From: Rhizobium sp. NZLR1
Lineage (GTDB): Bacteria > Pseudomonadota > Alphaproteobacteria > Rhizobiales > Rhizobiaceae
DNA: 64,000 nt
Direction of reading: 5' to 3'
Assembly (NCBI RefSeq): GCF_017357385.1
Contig: NZ_CP071633.1
Location: forward strand, 849,961-913,960
This document shows, in pieces, positions 35,093-44,481 of this stretch. The notes beneath the pieces are model-generated. The model ran no database searches. It worked only from the letters and a program-made list of their open reading frames with translations, and was not told where the DNA came from. Both the position numbers and the translations under genes were made by a program. The first letter of the stretch is position 1, and each line of letters begins with the position of its first letter.

Positions 35093-36468
35093 GCCTCGTC
35101 GAGCCCCGATCTCTGCGGTGGCGATTGGTCATGCATATCACAACCGCGCAGATCGTGATGCTGGTGGTGATCTTCGTGGGCATGTTCGCCACTATCGGGT
35201 TTCTCTGGTACTTCGGATACATCAATCACGGGGTCAATGACAGGACGACACCCGAAGTGGTGCGCAACGCGATTCAACGCGGCCCCGACGGAAAGCTGTT
35301 CATCTCCCCAACGCAGGAACTGGTCCAACTCAGATCGCAGATCCCCAATCTCTGGTTTCTGGTTCGAGATGCGAACGGACAGCAACTGACGGAAGGCCGC
35401 GTCCCATTGGAGGTCATGTCTGCGGTATCGGCGTTGGATGTTATCACATATGCCGATCTGATCCAAAATTTCGAGAAGGACGCATTGCCGCTCGCGATAG
35501 TCCACTGGGAGGAAACGCCTGCCGGGCGGGTCAAGATCATGTCGGGCGCGCAGGGACATGTCACCATTGCCCAGATACTCGAGTCGAGCCAAGGTCTCCT
35601 GACGGTGATGGCGATATTGATCGCAATCACCGCAGTTGCAACGTTCCTCGTGACGCCGTTCGTCGTTCGCCGCGCACTGAAAGGCCTCGACCACGCGGCC
35701 GAAGAGACGAAGAAGATCGATATCCATCGGAGCGGCACGAGATTGTCCGCCAGCGGCGTGCCGCTTGAGATTCTACCCTTCGTCAATGCCGTCAACGAAG
35801 CGCTTACCAGGCTCGACAAGGGATATACGGGCCACAGGAGATTTTTGACCGATGCGGCCCACGAGCTCCGCACGCCGATCGCTATCCTGACGACGCGCCT
35901 TTCGGGGCTTCCGCCCGGGCCGTTGAAGGTCCGCCTCCTGGAGGATGCCGCCAGGCTGACCGCGCTGACGGGCCAGCTTCTCGACTTGCAGCGTCTGGAA
36001 CAGCAGATGGTCACGTTTACAGCTGTCGACCTGGTGGACCTTGCCGAGCGCGTCGTCATCGACCTTGCGCCGCTGGCCTTCGGTGCCGGATACGAAATGC
36101 GCTTCGAACCGGAGGGTGACAAAATACTGGTGTCCGGCGACGAGACATCCATCGAGCGCGCACTGACAAACCTTGTCCAAAACGCCATTAACTACGGCGG
36201 AAGACAGGGAACGATCAGCGTCCGTGTCTCCGCAGCCGGATGGCTGGAGGTCTGTGACGAGGGGAAGGGAGTTCCAGAGGCGGAGCGAGAACAGATTTTC
36301 GAGGCCTTCCATCGCCTGCGGCACGATGGTCGTGGGGTGGGCCTTGGCCTCGATCTCGTCCAGAAGATTATGCGCCTGCATGGGGGACGCGCCGAAGTCC
36401 GGCCCGGTCCCGGCGCATGCTTCCGTCTGACCTTCCCGCTTACGCCACCGGCAAGGCCGCTGCCGTAA
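35089..36468 (+). CDS. Sensor histidine kinase, partner of the upstream OmpR regulator
   Basis: 459 residues. Two membrane segments (about 15-42 and 167-190) frame a periplasmic sensor of about 125 residues. Then come a HAMP-like linker, the phospho-acceptor His258 in DAAHELRTPIAIL, an N-box (NLVQNAINYGG), DEGKGVP and VGLGLDLVQKIM. It belongs to the QseC/TctE-like group of kinases. The ligand is unknown. The stop lies 37 bases from the convergent ABC ATPase stop. Confidence 0.9.
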   Translation: MSLVEPRSLRWRLVMHITTAQIVMLVVIFVGMFATIGFLWYFGYINHGVNDRTTPEVVRNAIQRGPDGKLFISPTQELVQLRSQIPNLWFLVRDANGQQLTEGRVPLEVMSAVSALDVITYADLIQNFEKDALPLAIVHWEETPAGRVKIMSGAQGHVTIAQILESSQGLLTVMAILIAITAVATFLVTPFVVRRALKGLDHAAEETKKIDIHRSGTRLSASGVPLEILPFVNAVNEALTRLDKGYTGHRRFLTDAAHELRTPIAILTTRLSGLPPGPLKVRLLEDAARLTALTGQLLDLQRLEQQMVTFTAVDLVDLAERVVIDLAPLAFGAGYEMRFEPEGDKILVSGDETSIERALTNLVQNAINYGGRQGTISVRVSAAGWLEVCDEGKGVPEAEREQIFEAFHRLRHDGRGVGLGLDLVQKIMRLHGGRAEVRPGPGACFRLTFPLTPPARPLP

Positions 36469-36504
36469 CCTGATCTCAACGGCGAAAATCCACAGCTGTC
36501 GCTA

Positions 36505-36561
36505 GCTATGCCCTTCCGTACATCCGGCTCGCGCGCAGCAGGCGTTGCGAATAGGGATGTT
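36505..36561. repeat. 57-bp direct repeat: ABC-ATPase 3' end, second copy at 32797-32853
   Basis: The 3' end of the ATPase gene (stop plus HPYSQRLL...YGRA codons) recurs in the same orientation at 32797-32853 with only two mismatches. The pair brackets the dedA-like, pmtA-like and two-component genes, about 3.7 kb. Such 3'-end duplications arise when a segment inserts at the end of a gene or when unequal recombination leaves a copy behind. Confidence 0.85.
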
Positions 36562-37249
36562 CGACCGCGCCTCTTCGCAACGCCTCGATCTCGACCTGTT
36601 CGACGATCTCGCCCGCTTCCATGATGGCGACGCGGCTGCACATGTGGGAGACGACGGCGAGATCGTGGCTGACGAGCAGATAGGTAAGGCCGCGCTCGGC
36701 GCGCAGATCCTGCAGCAGGTTGAGGATTTCGGCCTGAACCGACACATCGAGCGCCGATGTCGGTTCGTCGAGAAGCAGGACGTCCGGGTTCAGCATCAGG
36801 GCACGGGCGATCGCCACGCGCTGGCGCTGCCCGCCGGAGAGCTGATGCGGAAATCGGTAGCTCAGCGCCGGATCGAGGCCGACCGATCTCAGCACCGCGT
36901 TGACGTCGACAGAATTCGTCTCCAGCCCCTGGTTGCGCAGCGGTTCTTTCAGCTGCGAGCGGATGGTCTTGCGGGGATGGAGCGATCCGTAGGGGTCCTG
37001 AAACACCATCTGCACGCGGCGATAGAACGGCCGGCTGCGCTGCCGGTCCAGCGTCTCGCCCTGGAGTTCGATGTTGCCGTCGTAATTGGCGTTGAGGCCG
37101 GAGAGAGCCCTAAGAACCGTTGATTTTCCGCAGCCGGATTCGCCGACCAGGCCGAATGCCGTTCCCCTCTCGACGGTGAGGTTTACATCTCTGACAACCG
37201 GCCGCTGGCCGTGTCCGAAACGGATGGTGAGATTGTCAATTCTGATCAC
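36506..37249 (-). CDS. Dipeptide-type ABC transporter ATP-binding protein (DppF-like)
   Basis: 247 residues from a GTG start that overlaps the upstream ATPase stop by 4 bases. Walker A GLVGESGCGKST, signature LSGGQRQRVAIARALM and Walker [12 protein letters not shown] are intact; FQDPYGSLHPRKTI is typical of DppF/OppF. It is about 70-80 residues shorter than usual DppF because the C-terminal oligopeptide extension is reduced. It is the last gene of the uronate-type operon and supplies one half of the ATPase heterodimer. Its 3' end is duplicated at 32.8 kb. Confidence 0.9.
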   Translation of the reverse strand: MIRIDNLTIRFGHGQRPVVRDVNLTVERGTAFGLVGESGCGKSTVLRALSGLNANYDGNIELQGETLDRQRSRPFYRRVQMVFQDPYGSLHPRKTIRSQLKEPLRNQGLETNSVDVNAVLRSVGLDPALSYRFPHQLSGGQRQRVAIARALMLNPDVLLLDEPTSALDVSVQAEILNLLQDLRAERGLTYLLVSHDLAVVSHMCSRVAIMEAGEIVEQVEIEALRRGAVEHPYSQRLLRASRMYGRA

Positions 37250-38103
37250 CGCGGCGGCTCCAGTGCGAGGTCGTCAAGCCAGGCGGGATCCCGCTTCAGG
37301 ATCGGCAGCCGGGCAGGGGGATTGTCGATCGTCGGCAGGGATGCCAGCAACCCTTGGGTATAAGGATGTCTGGCCTTGTCGAGATCGCGCGCCTCGAGCA
37401 CTTCCACGACGCGGCCCGCATACATGATGAGGACGCGGTCGCAGAAATTCCTGATGAGATTGAGGTCGTGACTGATGAAGATCAGGCCGAGATTGCGGCG
37501 TGCAACGAGTTCGTCGAGCAGGGCCAGGATCTCAAGCCTGACCGTCACGTCGAGCGCCGAAGTCGGCTCGTCGGCGATCAGCACTTCGGGCTCGGCAATC
37601 AGCATCATGGCAATCATAACACGCTGGCCCATACCGCCCGATATTTCGTGCGGATAGAGGCGGGCGACGCGCTCGGGATCGCGGATCTGGACGGCTTCGA
37701 GCATGTCGAGCGCTTGGGCGTAAGTTTTTGCCTTGCTGACCTTTGGATGATGGAAGCGGTAGGTTTCGGCGATCTGTTCGCCGATCCGCATGACCGGATT
37801 GAGCGAATATTTCGGGTCCTGCAGGATCAGGCCGATCCGCCGTCCCCTTATCGTCATCATCGTCCGCTCGTCTGCCTTGATGAGGTCGACGTCGCGAAAA
37901 GCCATCCGCTCGGCTCGGACGATCGCGGTCGGCGGCAGCAGCTTCATGATCGCGCGGCCGACGGTCGATTTTCCCGATCCGGATTCGCCGACGATGCCGA
38001 GTTTTTCCTGTCCGAGTGCAAAGCTGACGCCCCGCACCGCGCGCATGTGCCCACCGCCATAGGCGATTTCGAGGTTACGAATATCGATCAGGGGCTCTGT
38101 CAT
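37246..38103 (-). CDS. Dipeptide-type ABC transporter ATP-binding protein (DppD-like)
   Basis: 285 residues. Walker [15 protein letters not shown], a Q-loop with [17 protein letters not shown], signature [16 protein letters not shown] and Walker [13 protein letters not shown] are present, with the C-terminal oligopeptide motif [12 protein letters not shown]. It partners the DppF-like subunit. ATGA/GTGA overlaps with both neighbours show tight coupling. Confidence 0.9.
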   Translation of the reverse strand: MTEPLIDIRNLEIAYGGGHMRAVRGVSFALGQEKLGIVGESGSGKSTVGRAIMKLLPPTAIVRAERMAFRDVDLIKADERTMMTIRGRRIGLILQDPKYSLNPVMRIGEQIAETYRFHHPKVSKAKTYAQALDMLEAVQIRDPERVARLYPHEISGGMGQRVMIAMMLIAEPEVLIADEPTSALDVTVRLEILALLDELVARRNLGLIFISHDLNLIRNFCDRVLIMYAGRVVEVLEARDLDKARHPYTQGLLASLPTIDNPPARLPILKRDPAWLDDLALEPPR

Positions 38104-39035
38104 TCCGAACCTCTCGGATCAAGAACATCGCGCAGCGCATCGCCGACGAGGTTGAAGGCGAGGCTGACGAGCGCAATGGCGATGCCGGGTGCGGCGATCA
38201 CCCACGGGCTGTCGAGCATGAACTCGCGCCCGCTGGCGGCCATCGAGCCCCATTCCGGCCAGGGCGGCTGCGCACCGAGGCCGAGAAAGCCGAGACCGGC
38301 GGCAGTGATGATGATGCCGGCCATGTTGAGGGTGACGCGGACGATCACCGAGGGGATGCACATCGGTAGGATATGGCGGATGATGATCGCAAGTGATGTC
38401 GCGCCCTGCAGCCGCACGGCGGCGATATAATCCGCCTTGCGAAGGCTGAGCGTCTCGGCGCGTGCCAGGCGGGCGATCGGCGGCCAAGCCGTCAGCGAGA
38501 TCGCGATGATCGCGTTGGTGATACCAGGGCCGAGCGCTGCGGCAAAACCCAGCGCCAGCACCAGCCCGGGGAAGGAGAGGAAAATATCGGTGATGCGCAT
38601 GAGGATTTCATCGACGATGCCGCCGAAATATCCCGAGACGGTGCCGATCAGCAGGCCGAGTGGTGCGACGATGATCGTCACCAGCATGATGATGTAGAGC
38701 GTCGTACGGGCGCCGTAGATCACCCGCGCAAAGACGTCGCGGCCGAAATTGTCGGTGCCGAGAAGATGGGCTGCCGAGGGCGGCGCCAGCCGCCCGGCCA
38801 TATCCTGCGCGATCGGATCGTAGCTTGTCAGTAGTGGGGCTGCCGTCGCCACCACGATCAACAGCACGACGATGAAGAGGCCTGCCAGGCCAAGCGGGTG
38901 CAGGCTGAACTTCAGCCAGCCCTGATGGATCTGCTGCGTCGACGACTGAAACCAGCCCTGAGGCTCCGGCGCCAGCAGCCATTTTCTGAAGCCGCCGGCA
39001 TTGGCGCTGTTTACGTCTTCGGTGGAGATCGTCAT
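38100..39035 (-). CDS. Dipeptide-type ABC transporter permease (DppC-like)
   Basis: 311 residues with an OppC_N segment and six hydrophobic helices. HLLGTDNFGRDVFARVIYGAR is the family signature, and the EAA loop is ARAETLSLRKADYIAAVRLQGA. The ATG at 39035 lies 4 bases after the DppB stop; a TTG at 39059 is possible but less likely. It forms the heterodimeric channel with the following DppB-like subunit. Confidence 0.9.
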   Translation of the reverse strand: MTISTEDVNSANAGGFRKWLLAPEPQGWFQSSTQQIHQGWLKFSLHPLGLAGLFIVVLLIVVATAAPLLTSYDPIAQDMAGRLAPPSAAHLLGTDNFGRDVFARVIYGARTTLYIIMLVTIIVAPLGLLIGTVSGYFGGIVDEILMRITDIFLSFPGLVLALGFAAALGPGITNAIIAISLTAWPPIARLARAETLSLRKADYIAAVRLQGATSLAIIIRHILPMCIPSVIVRVTLNMAGIIITAAGLGFLGLGAQPPWPEWGSMAASGREFMLDSPWVIAAPGIAIALVSLAFNLVGDALRDVLDPRGSE

Positions 39036-39039
39036 GGCG

Positions 39040-40137
39040 TCACCGTGTTCTCGGATCAAGAATGCGATAAAGGAAGTCCGACAGGATGTTGATGGTCAGG
39101 AAGACGGCGCCGATCGTCAGCACCGAACCCATCACGACATTCATGTCGTTCATCTGCAGCCCGCGGGTGAGATATTGGCCGAGCCCGGGCCAGCCGAAGA
39201 CCGTCTCGATCAGCACCGCGCCCTCGAGCAGCCCGCCGAAGGTCAGCGCCAGGATCGTCAAGAGCTGCACGCGAATGTTCCTGAAGGCATGGCGCCAGAC
39301 GACCTTGCGGGTGCCGAGCCCCTTTGCCCGCGCGGTGATGATGTATTCCTGGCTGAGCTGTTCCAGCATGAAGCTTCGTGACATGCGGCTGATATAGGCG
39401 ACGGAATAATAGCCGAGGATTGACGCCGGCAGGATGATGTGGCCGACCGCATTCTGAAACACTTCCCATTGCTGCTGGATTGCCGCATCGATCAGAAGAA
39501 AGCCGGTCATCGGCGTGACGAGGCCCTCGTAGAAGACATCGACCCGGCCCGATGCGCCGACCAGCTTGAGCTTGGCGTAGAAGATGAAGAGCGCCATCAG
39601 CCCGGTCCAGAAAATCGGGATTGAGTGACCGGCGAGGGCGATGATCCGGGCAATGTGATCGATGATCGTCCCGCGTCTGACGGCGGCCGTGACGCCCAAG
39701 GGAATGCCGATAATGGCGCCGATGATCATGGCGATGATGGCAAGCTCAATCGTCGCGGGAAAAATCATCATGAGATCCGTGAGGATCGGCTGGCCCGTCG
39801 TCGCCGACGTGCCGAGGTCGCCTGTGGCGATCTTGCCGACATAGGAGAGGAACTGCATCCAGATCGGCTGCCCAAGCCCCAGCTCATTGAAAACCCGATC
39901 ATAGACCTCCTTGCTGACCTCCGGCCCGGTGATTGACAGTACCGGGTCGGCGGGAAGCAGGCGGCCCATCGAAAAGGTCAGGAAAAGCAGGCCGAGCAGC
40001 GTGGTGACAACAGCCACCACACGCCCCGCTAAGCGTCGAAGCAGGCTGGTCAAGGGGTGCGGGGCTGCATCGGCAAACCCGCCCGCCTGAGAATGACGGC
40101 TGCTCTCCTGCTTCGATGTCAGATCGGCGCTTGCCAC
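39040..40137 (-). CDS. Dipeptide-type ABC transporter permease (DppB-like)
   Basis: 365 residues from a GTG start with GGAG 8 bases upstream. A hydrophilic N-terminal tail of about 35 residues precedes six helices. LGLGQPIWMQFLSYVGKIATGDLG and the EAA loop SQEYIITARAKGLGTRKVVWRHAFRN are typical of DppB/OppB. It starts 5 bases after the binding-protein stop. Confidence 0.9.
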   Translation of the reverse strand: MASADLTSKQESSRHSQAGGFADAAPHPLTSLLRRLAGRVVAVVTTLLGLLFLTFSMGRLLPADPVLSITGPEVSKEVYDRVFNELGLGQPIWMQFLSYVGKIATGDLGTSATTGQPILTDLMMIFPATIELAIIAMIIGAIIGIPLGVTAAVRRGTIIDHIARIIALAGHSIPIFWTGLMALFIFYAKLKLVGASGRVDVFYEGLVTPMTGFLLIDAAIQQQWEVFQNAVGHIILPASILGYYSVAYISRMSRSFMLEQLSQEYIITARAKGLGTRKVVWRHAFRNIRVQLLTILALTFGGLLEGAVLIETVFGWPGLGQYLTRGLQMNDMNVVMGSVLTIGAVFLTINILSDFLYRILDPRTR

Positions 40138-40142
40138 GCGCT

Positions 40143-41729
40143 CTACTCCTTGGTCACGTCATGCCAGCGCGTCGACCAGGTCGTATGCCCGTGATAGCCT
40201 TTGACGTTGGCGCGCATGACATAGGGGTCGGTTCGCTGGAAGAAGATGACGAGCGGGGCGGCCATGCCGGAGTAAATGCCGTCCATCTTCTTGAAGATAT
40301 CCGTGCGCTTGACCGTATCGCGCTCCTTCATCGATTGATCGATGAGCGAATTGAGGTCGTCCACCTTCATGCCCGTGCGCCAGAGGTAATAGCTGCCGAG
40401 GCGTGCCTCGTCGCTATTGTCGGGGTTGAAGGCATATTGTGTGGCGACGGCAAAGGGATCGGGAAGGCGGGCGCCAGAATTGCCGAGCAGCACTTCGAAT
40501 TTGCGCTCGCGGAAGGCGGGCGTGAACTCGCCGGGCACCAGATCGAGATCGAGCCCTGCGGCCCGGGCGCTTGCCTGCAGCGCTTCGGCGAAGGGCAGGG
40601 TCGCGGCCCCCGACGGATTGAGCACCTTCCTCAAGCCGTTGGGATATCCGGCCTCCGCCAGCAGCTGCTTGGCTTTGGCGGGATCGTAATCATAGCGGAC
40701 GTCGGCCTGCTCGGGAGCGCCGATCATGCCGCGCGGGATCATCGACTGCCAGGGAAAGCCCGTATACCGCATGATGTTGCCGGAGATCGCCTTCCAGTCG
40801 AAGGCGTGCTGGAAGGCCTCGCGGACCTTCGGCTTTTGCAGGTCCGGGTCTTTCTGGTTGAGGGCGATGTAGTAGAAGCCGAGACCCGGTACGTTCTCGA
40901 TCACCATATCCTTCTTGGTGGCGAGCGCATCGAGATCGCCGCTTGCCACATACTGGCCGACATCGACGTCGCCGGCTTCGAGCTGCAGCCGGAGATTGCC
41001 GGATTCCGGGATGTGGCGGGCAACGACGCGGGCCATGGCCGGCTTGCCGCCCCAATATTTCGGTTGCGCATTGAAGATAGCGACGTCGTTCGGGCGCCAT
41101 TGCGCCAGGCTGAACGGCCCGCTGCCGGCGGAATTGGCGGAAAGCCAGGCGCCGCCGAAATCGGCGTTGGCCTCATGCGACAGCACCGTCTTCTTGTCGA
41201 CGATGCCGAGTGATGAGCCGGCCAGCGAATAGAGCACCAGATCGGTATTCACGGTCTGCGGCAGTTCGATCTCGAGCGTATGTTCATCCTTGGCCCGAAC
41301 GAGCTTTTCGACATTGTCTGGTGTGAAGCCCCAGAGCGCGACGTCGGTGGAGCCGACCTGGCCCATCTTGATGACGCGCTGGATCGACCAGGCCGCATCC
41401 TCGGCGGTCACCTTGTTGCCACTCTGGAAAACGGCGTCGTCGCGCAAGGTGAGCGTGATGATCTTGCCGTCTGGCGAGACGCTCCATTGCGTCGCAAGCA
41501 TCGGCTTCAGCGTCTTGAGATCCTCAGGCGACAGCTGCACGAGATTGTCGTAAAGATTGGAAATCAGTTCGGAAACCGTGCGCGCGTTATTCTGGGCCGG
41601 ATCGAGCGTCCGGATACCGGTGAGATTGGTGCCGATCACCAGCATATTGGGCGGCGATGCGGCGAAGGCAGGCTGCGTCGTTACTAGGGCACCGGTAATT
41701 GCGATCGTTGTCAGTAGCTGTTTCAGCAT
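40143..41729 (-). CDS. Family-5 ABC substrate-binding protein (dipeptide/oligosaccharide type)
   Basis: 528 residues. A signal peptide (MLKQLLTTIAITGALVTT to AFAA) precedes an SBP_bac_5 domain with TLDPAQNNARTVSELISNLYDNL, NKVTAEDAAWSIQRV and SGPFSLAQWRPND. The ATG at 41729 has GGGAGG 7 bases upstream. Family-5 proteins bind peptides but also sugars; S. meliloti AgpA is a known sugar-binding member. Placement among uronate-type enzymes suggests an acidic sugar or oligosaccharide (inference). Confidence 0.88.
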   Translation of the reverse strand: MLKQLLTTIAITGALVTTQPAFAASPPNMLVIGTNLTGIRTLDPAQNNARTVSELISNLYDNLVQLSPEDLKTLKPMLATQWSVSPDGKIITLTLRDDAVFQSGNKVTAEDAAWSIQRVIKMGQVGSTDVALWGFTPDNVEKLVRAKDEHTLEIELPQTVNTDLVLYSLAGSSLGIVDKKTVLSHEANADFGGAWLSANSAGSGPFSLAQWRPNDVAIFNAQPKYWGGKPAMARVVARHIPESGNLRLQLEAGDVDVGQYVASGDLDALATKKDMVIENVPGLGFYYIALNQKDPDLQKPKVREAFQHAFDWKAISGNIMRYTGFPWQSMIPRGMIGAPEQADVRYDYDPAKAKQLLAEAGYPNGLRKVLNPSGAATLPFAEALQASARAAGLDLDLVPGEFTPAFRERKFEVLLGNSGARLPDPFAVATQYAFNPDNSDEARLGSYYLWRTGMKVDDLNSLIDQSMKERDTVKRTDIFKKMDGIYSGMAAPLVIFFQRTDPYVMRANVKGYHGHTTWSTRWHDVTKE

Positions 41730-41772
41730 CTCTAGACCTCCCAATCCTGTTGTTTTGCGGAAATAGTCGAAT

Positions 41773-42726
41773 TCAGCCGGCCGCCTTGGCAGATTGCTGC
41801 CGGTCCGGATCTATTTGAATGGTGCCGTCGGCCTCCCAGCCTCGAAGCAACCGATGAAGTTCCTCGCGATCATTTTGGTCGATCAGCGGCAATCCCGGCA
41901 CGCGCACGGGACCGACATCGAGGCCGGAATAGGTGACGGCTTCTTTGACGACCGTGACGTTCGCACCGTTGCGGAATTTGGTCCGCATCCGCTCGAATGG
42001 TTCGAGCCGGTTGACGATCGCCCGTGCCGCGGCGAAATCGCCTTGTTCGAGCGCAGCATGGACGGCAAGCGAAAGCTGCGGTGCAACGTTGACGAGACCC
42101 GAGGTGAAGCCGCGCGCGCCGGCCGCGGTAAATGTCGGCGCCCAGCTTTCCGCCAGGCCGCAGACGAACAGCGCCCCGGCCGGATCGGCTGCGGGGATGG
42201 CTCTGGACAGCAGCATCAGATCGGTCGTTGCAAACTTGATGCCGGCAATATTGCCGTGGTTGGCGAGACGGACGATATCGTCGACCCCGAAACCCTCGGC
42301 TCTGACATAGGCGATGAGCGGCAGGGTGGAAGCATCCGCAAGATCGCAGAAATAGCCGATCTGGGCCGATGGTGCTGCGAAAGGATCGACGGGCTGATGC
42401 GACATGACGGCGGAGGCGCCGATCGCAGCCGCATCCCTCGCCATACCGATCGCCTCGCGCAGCGAGCGGCCGATGGCCGCCGTCACCGGCGCCCGGCCAT
42501 TGACGCCTGAAACCGCTGCTTCGTGGACGATCCGGATCTCTTGCGGCGTCAGGGCGTAAAACTCGCCGGTGTTGCCGGCAGCAACGATGTTGTGGATGCC
42601 TGCTGCCGCCACTCGCGCATAGACCTTGGCCGTGATCGCAGGTTCGACGTTGCCTTTACCGTCATAGGCCGTGACGGGAACGCCCGACACGCCGGTAAGC
42701 GCCTTGCGCATGATCGCGATGCTCAT
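41773..42726 (-). CDS. DapA-family lyase/dehydratase (KdgD-like candidate)
   Basis: 317-residue TIM-barrel enzyme. Schiff-base Lys164 (IAGIKFATTD), Tyr140 (LIAYVRAEG) and the GNTGEF loop (51-56, equivalent of GGTTGE) show the full class I set of the family. In aldarate pathways a member (KdgD) dehydrates and decarboxylates 5-dehydro-4-deoxy-glucarate to alpha-ketoglutarate semialdehyde; other members are KDG aldolases. The start at 42726 has GGGGAAGAG upstream; the frame is open further upstream but that part overlaps the lactonase gene and is spurious. Confidence 0.85.
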   Translation of the reverse strand: MSIAIMRKALTGVSGVPVTAYDGKGNVEPAITAKVYARVAAAGIHNIVAAGNTGEFYALTPQEIRIVHEAAVSGVNGRAPVTAAIGRSLREAIGMARDAAAIGASAVMSHQPVDPFAAPSAQIGYFCDLADASTLPLIAYVRAEGFGVDDIVRLANHGNIAGIKFATTDLMLLSRAIPAADPAGALFVCGLAESWAPTFTAAGARGFTSGLVNVAPQLSLAVHAALEQGDFAAARAIVNRLEPFERMRTKFRNGANVTVVKEAVTYSGLDVGPVRVPGLPLIDQNDREELHRLLRGWEADGTIQIDPDRQQSAKAAG

Positions 42727-42745
42727 TTCTCTTCCCCGTTCGCTT

Positions 42746-43633
42746 TCAAGATGATTGGTTGCCGAAGCGGAAGGGCGGCAGCCCCTCTGCATCCACGTCG
42801 AAGGCGATGACCGTTCCCGCCTCGAACCGTCCGGTGCGGTCCGTCGACAGGCTGGTGACGAAGAGCGTGCTGAGATCGGGTCCGCCGAAACACGGCATTG
42901 TCGGTGCTGCGACCGGCAGAATGTAAATCTCGACGATTTCGCCTTCGCGCGATATCCGGTTGACCCGGCCGGCGGAGACGCCGGCGCTCCAGTAAAGCCC
43001 GTCGCGATCGGTCGTCGCCCCGTCCGGCCGCCCCTCATCTTCTGTGAAGCTGCGAAGGCGACGTCCTTTACCGAGACTGCCCGTCTCAGGATAGAAGTCG
43101 AATGCCTGCAGGAAACATTGGCGGCTGTCGGAGTGATACATCCGCCGGCCGTCCGGCGACCAGGCGAGACCATTGGAACTCGTCAACCCCGTTGCGACGG
43201 TCCGCGTGCTGCCATCGGCCCCGACGCGGAAAAGTGCTGCGTCATTCACCTGCGGCTTGGCTTCGCTGATCGAGCCGACCCAGAAATGGCCGTCGGGGCC
43301 GACCTTGCCGTCGTTGAGGCGGCCATTGATATCCCGCCCGACCGGGTCGCACAGAAATTCGATTTTTCCCGAGACGGGATCGAAGAGATGGACGCCCGTC
43401 TGAAGGCCCACGACGATCCTGTTGTCTCGGCACAGCCCGAGACTGCCGATCGCCGCCGGCATGTCGAAACGATCGATCTGTCCTGACGCCGAAAGCCGGA
43501 CAACCGCTGGCGCCAGGATATCGACCAGCCACAGCGTGCCGGTCTCATCGTCCCATACCGGCGATTCACCGACCGTCAGCGGCTGCTGGATGACGGAACG
43601 GATTTCTGGGCGGATGATCCGAGGCGCCGTCAT
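42746..43633 (-). CDS. SMP-30/gluconolactonase-family lactonase
   Basis: 295-residue beta-propeller. Metal ligands are visible as Glu23 (GESPVW), Asn in TSSNGLAWSPD and Asp in EDEGRPDGATTD. It should open a sugar acid lactone, most likely the aldarolactone made by the uronate dehydrogenase encoded just upstream. The ATGA overlap with that gene supports a shared pathway. The homologue family also includes L-arabinonolactonase, so the exact lactone is not certain. Confidence 0.87.
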   Translation of the reverse strand: MTAPRIIRPEIRSVIQQPLTVGESPVWDDETGTLWLVDILAPAVVRLSASGQIDRFDMPAAIGSLGLCRDNRIVVGLQTGVHLFDPVSGKIEFLCDPVGRDINGRLNDGKVGPDGHFWVGSISEAKPQVNDAALFRVGADGSTRTVATGLTSSNGLAWSPDGRRMYHSDSRQCFLQAFDFYPETGSLGKGRRLRSFTEDEGRPDGATTDRDGLYWSAGVSAGRVNRISREGEIVEIYILPVAAPTMPCFGGPDLSTLFVTSLSTDRTGRFEAGTVIAFDVDAEGLPPFRFGNQSS

Positions 43634-44460
43634 TCGGCCGCCTCCAGGCTCTTGGCCAAACCTTCGGCGTCACGCATGCGGATGGTGCCGTCGTGATTGA
43701 TCTCGCAGAACCCGCCACCCTGGAACGCAAGCGCTACCGGCCCTTCAGATCCCTGTTCGATGCGGGCGTGATCGCGCGGCCGGTCCTGTGGTTGGTAACC
43801 GAGCCTCGTTGCCAGATCGTTATCCCACCATTTCTCGTCGGTATCGGAAACGCCGTAGATGACTGTCGCGGCGATCAGCGGGTGGGACAGCCCGATCCGC
43901 ACCAGCTGCGCCAGATCTCGCGCGCTGATCCAGATCGCAACCGATCGCTCGCTGTTGGGGTAGGTGCCGGCATTGCCGATACGGATGGAAAGGGAGCGAA
44001 TGCCCGACGTGTCGTAGTAAAGCCCCGCCACCAGTTCGCCCCAGCATTTGGAAAGTCCATAAGGGCTGTCGGGGCGCATGGGATCGAGCGGCGATATGAC
44101 TTCGTCACGCGGATAGAAGCCGGTCGCATGGTTGCTCGACGCATAGACGACCCTGGGGATCTTGTTGATCCGTGCCGCTTCGTAAAGATTGTAGGTTCCG
44201 AGCACATTGGCGTGCAGAATGGCGTTCATGTCGATGCCGCTTGCGATGCCCGCCAGATGAACGATGCCGTCGATATCTTTCAGCGCAGCCGTTGCCTCGT
44301 CGAGCTTTGCAAGGTCGACCCTTACGAACGTCTCGTTTCCGCCGAGCTCAGCCGGTTCCTGCAGGTCGATCAGGCTGACGTGCTCGACATGCCCGCGGAG
44401 GAGCGGGCGCAGCAGGGTTCCTACACGTCCGGCAGCACCCGTCACAGCGATCCGTTTCAT
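43630..44460 (-). CDS. udh: NAD-dependent uronate dehydrogenase (SDR family)
   Basis: 276 residues. Rossmann motif VTGAAGRVGTLLRPLL, substrate-region VYASSNHATGFYP and catalytic Tyr134/Lys138 (SPYGLSKCWGE) follow Agrobacterium Udh closely, as does KWWDNDLATRLGYQPQD. Udh oxidises D-galacturonate or D-glucuronate to the aldaro-lactone. The ATG at 44460 has GGAGG 7 bases upstream and is preferred over 44475. It follows the GntR regulator and overlaps the lactonase. Confidence 0.85.
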   Translation of the reverse strand: MKRIAVTGAAGRVGTLLRPLLRGHVEHVSLIDLQEPAELGGNETFVRVDLAKLDEATAALKDIDGIVHLAGIASGIDMNAILHANVLGTYNLYEAARINKIPRVVYASSNHATGFYPRDEVISPLDPMRPDSPYGLSKCWGELVAGLYYDTSGIRSLSIRIGNAGTYPNSERSVAIWISARDLAQLVRIGLSHPLIAATVIYGVSDTDEKWWDNDLATRLGYQPQDRPRDHARIEQGSEGPVALAFQGGGFCEINHDGTIRMRDAEGLAKSLEAAE

Positions 44461-44481
44461 CGTTCTTCCTCCCATTCTCGC

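Noticed and set aside
41773..43173. A 466-residue minus-strand frame extending the DapA-family gene upstream
   Set aside because: The first about 149 residues are Arg/Ser/Pro-rich, overlap the lactonase gene and have no family features; the conserved fold starts at 42726 with its own ribosome site.
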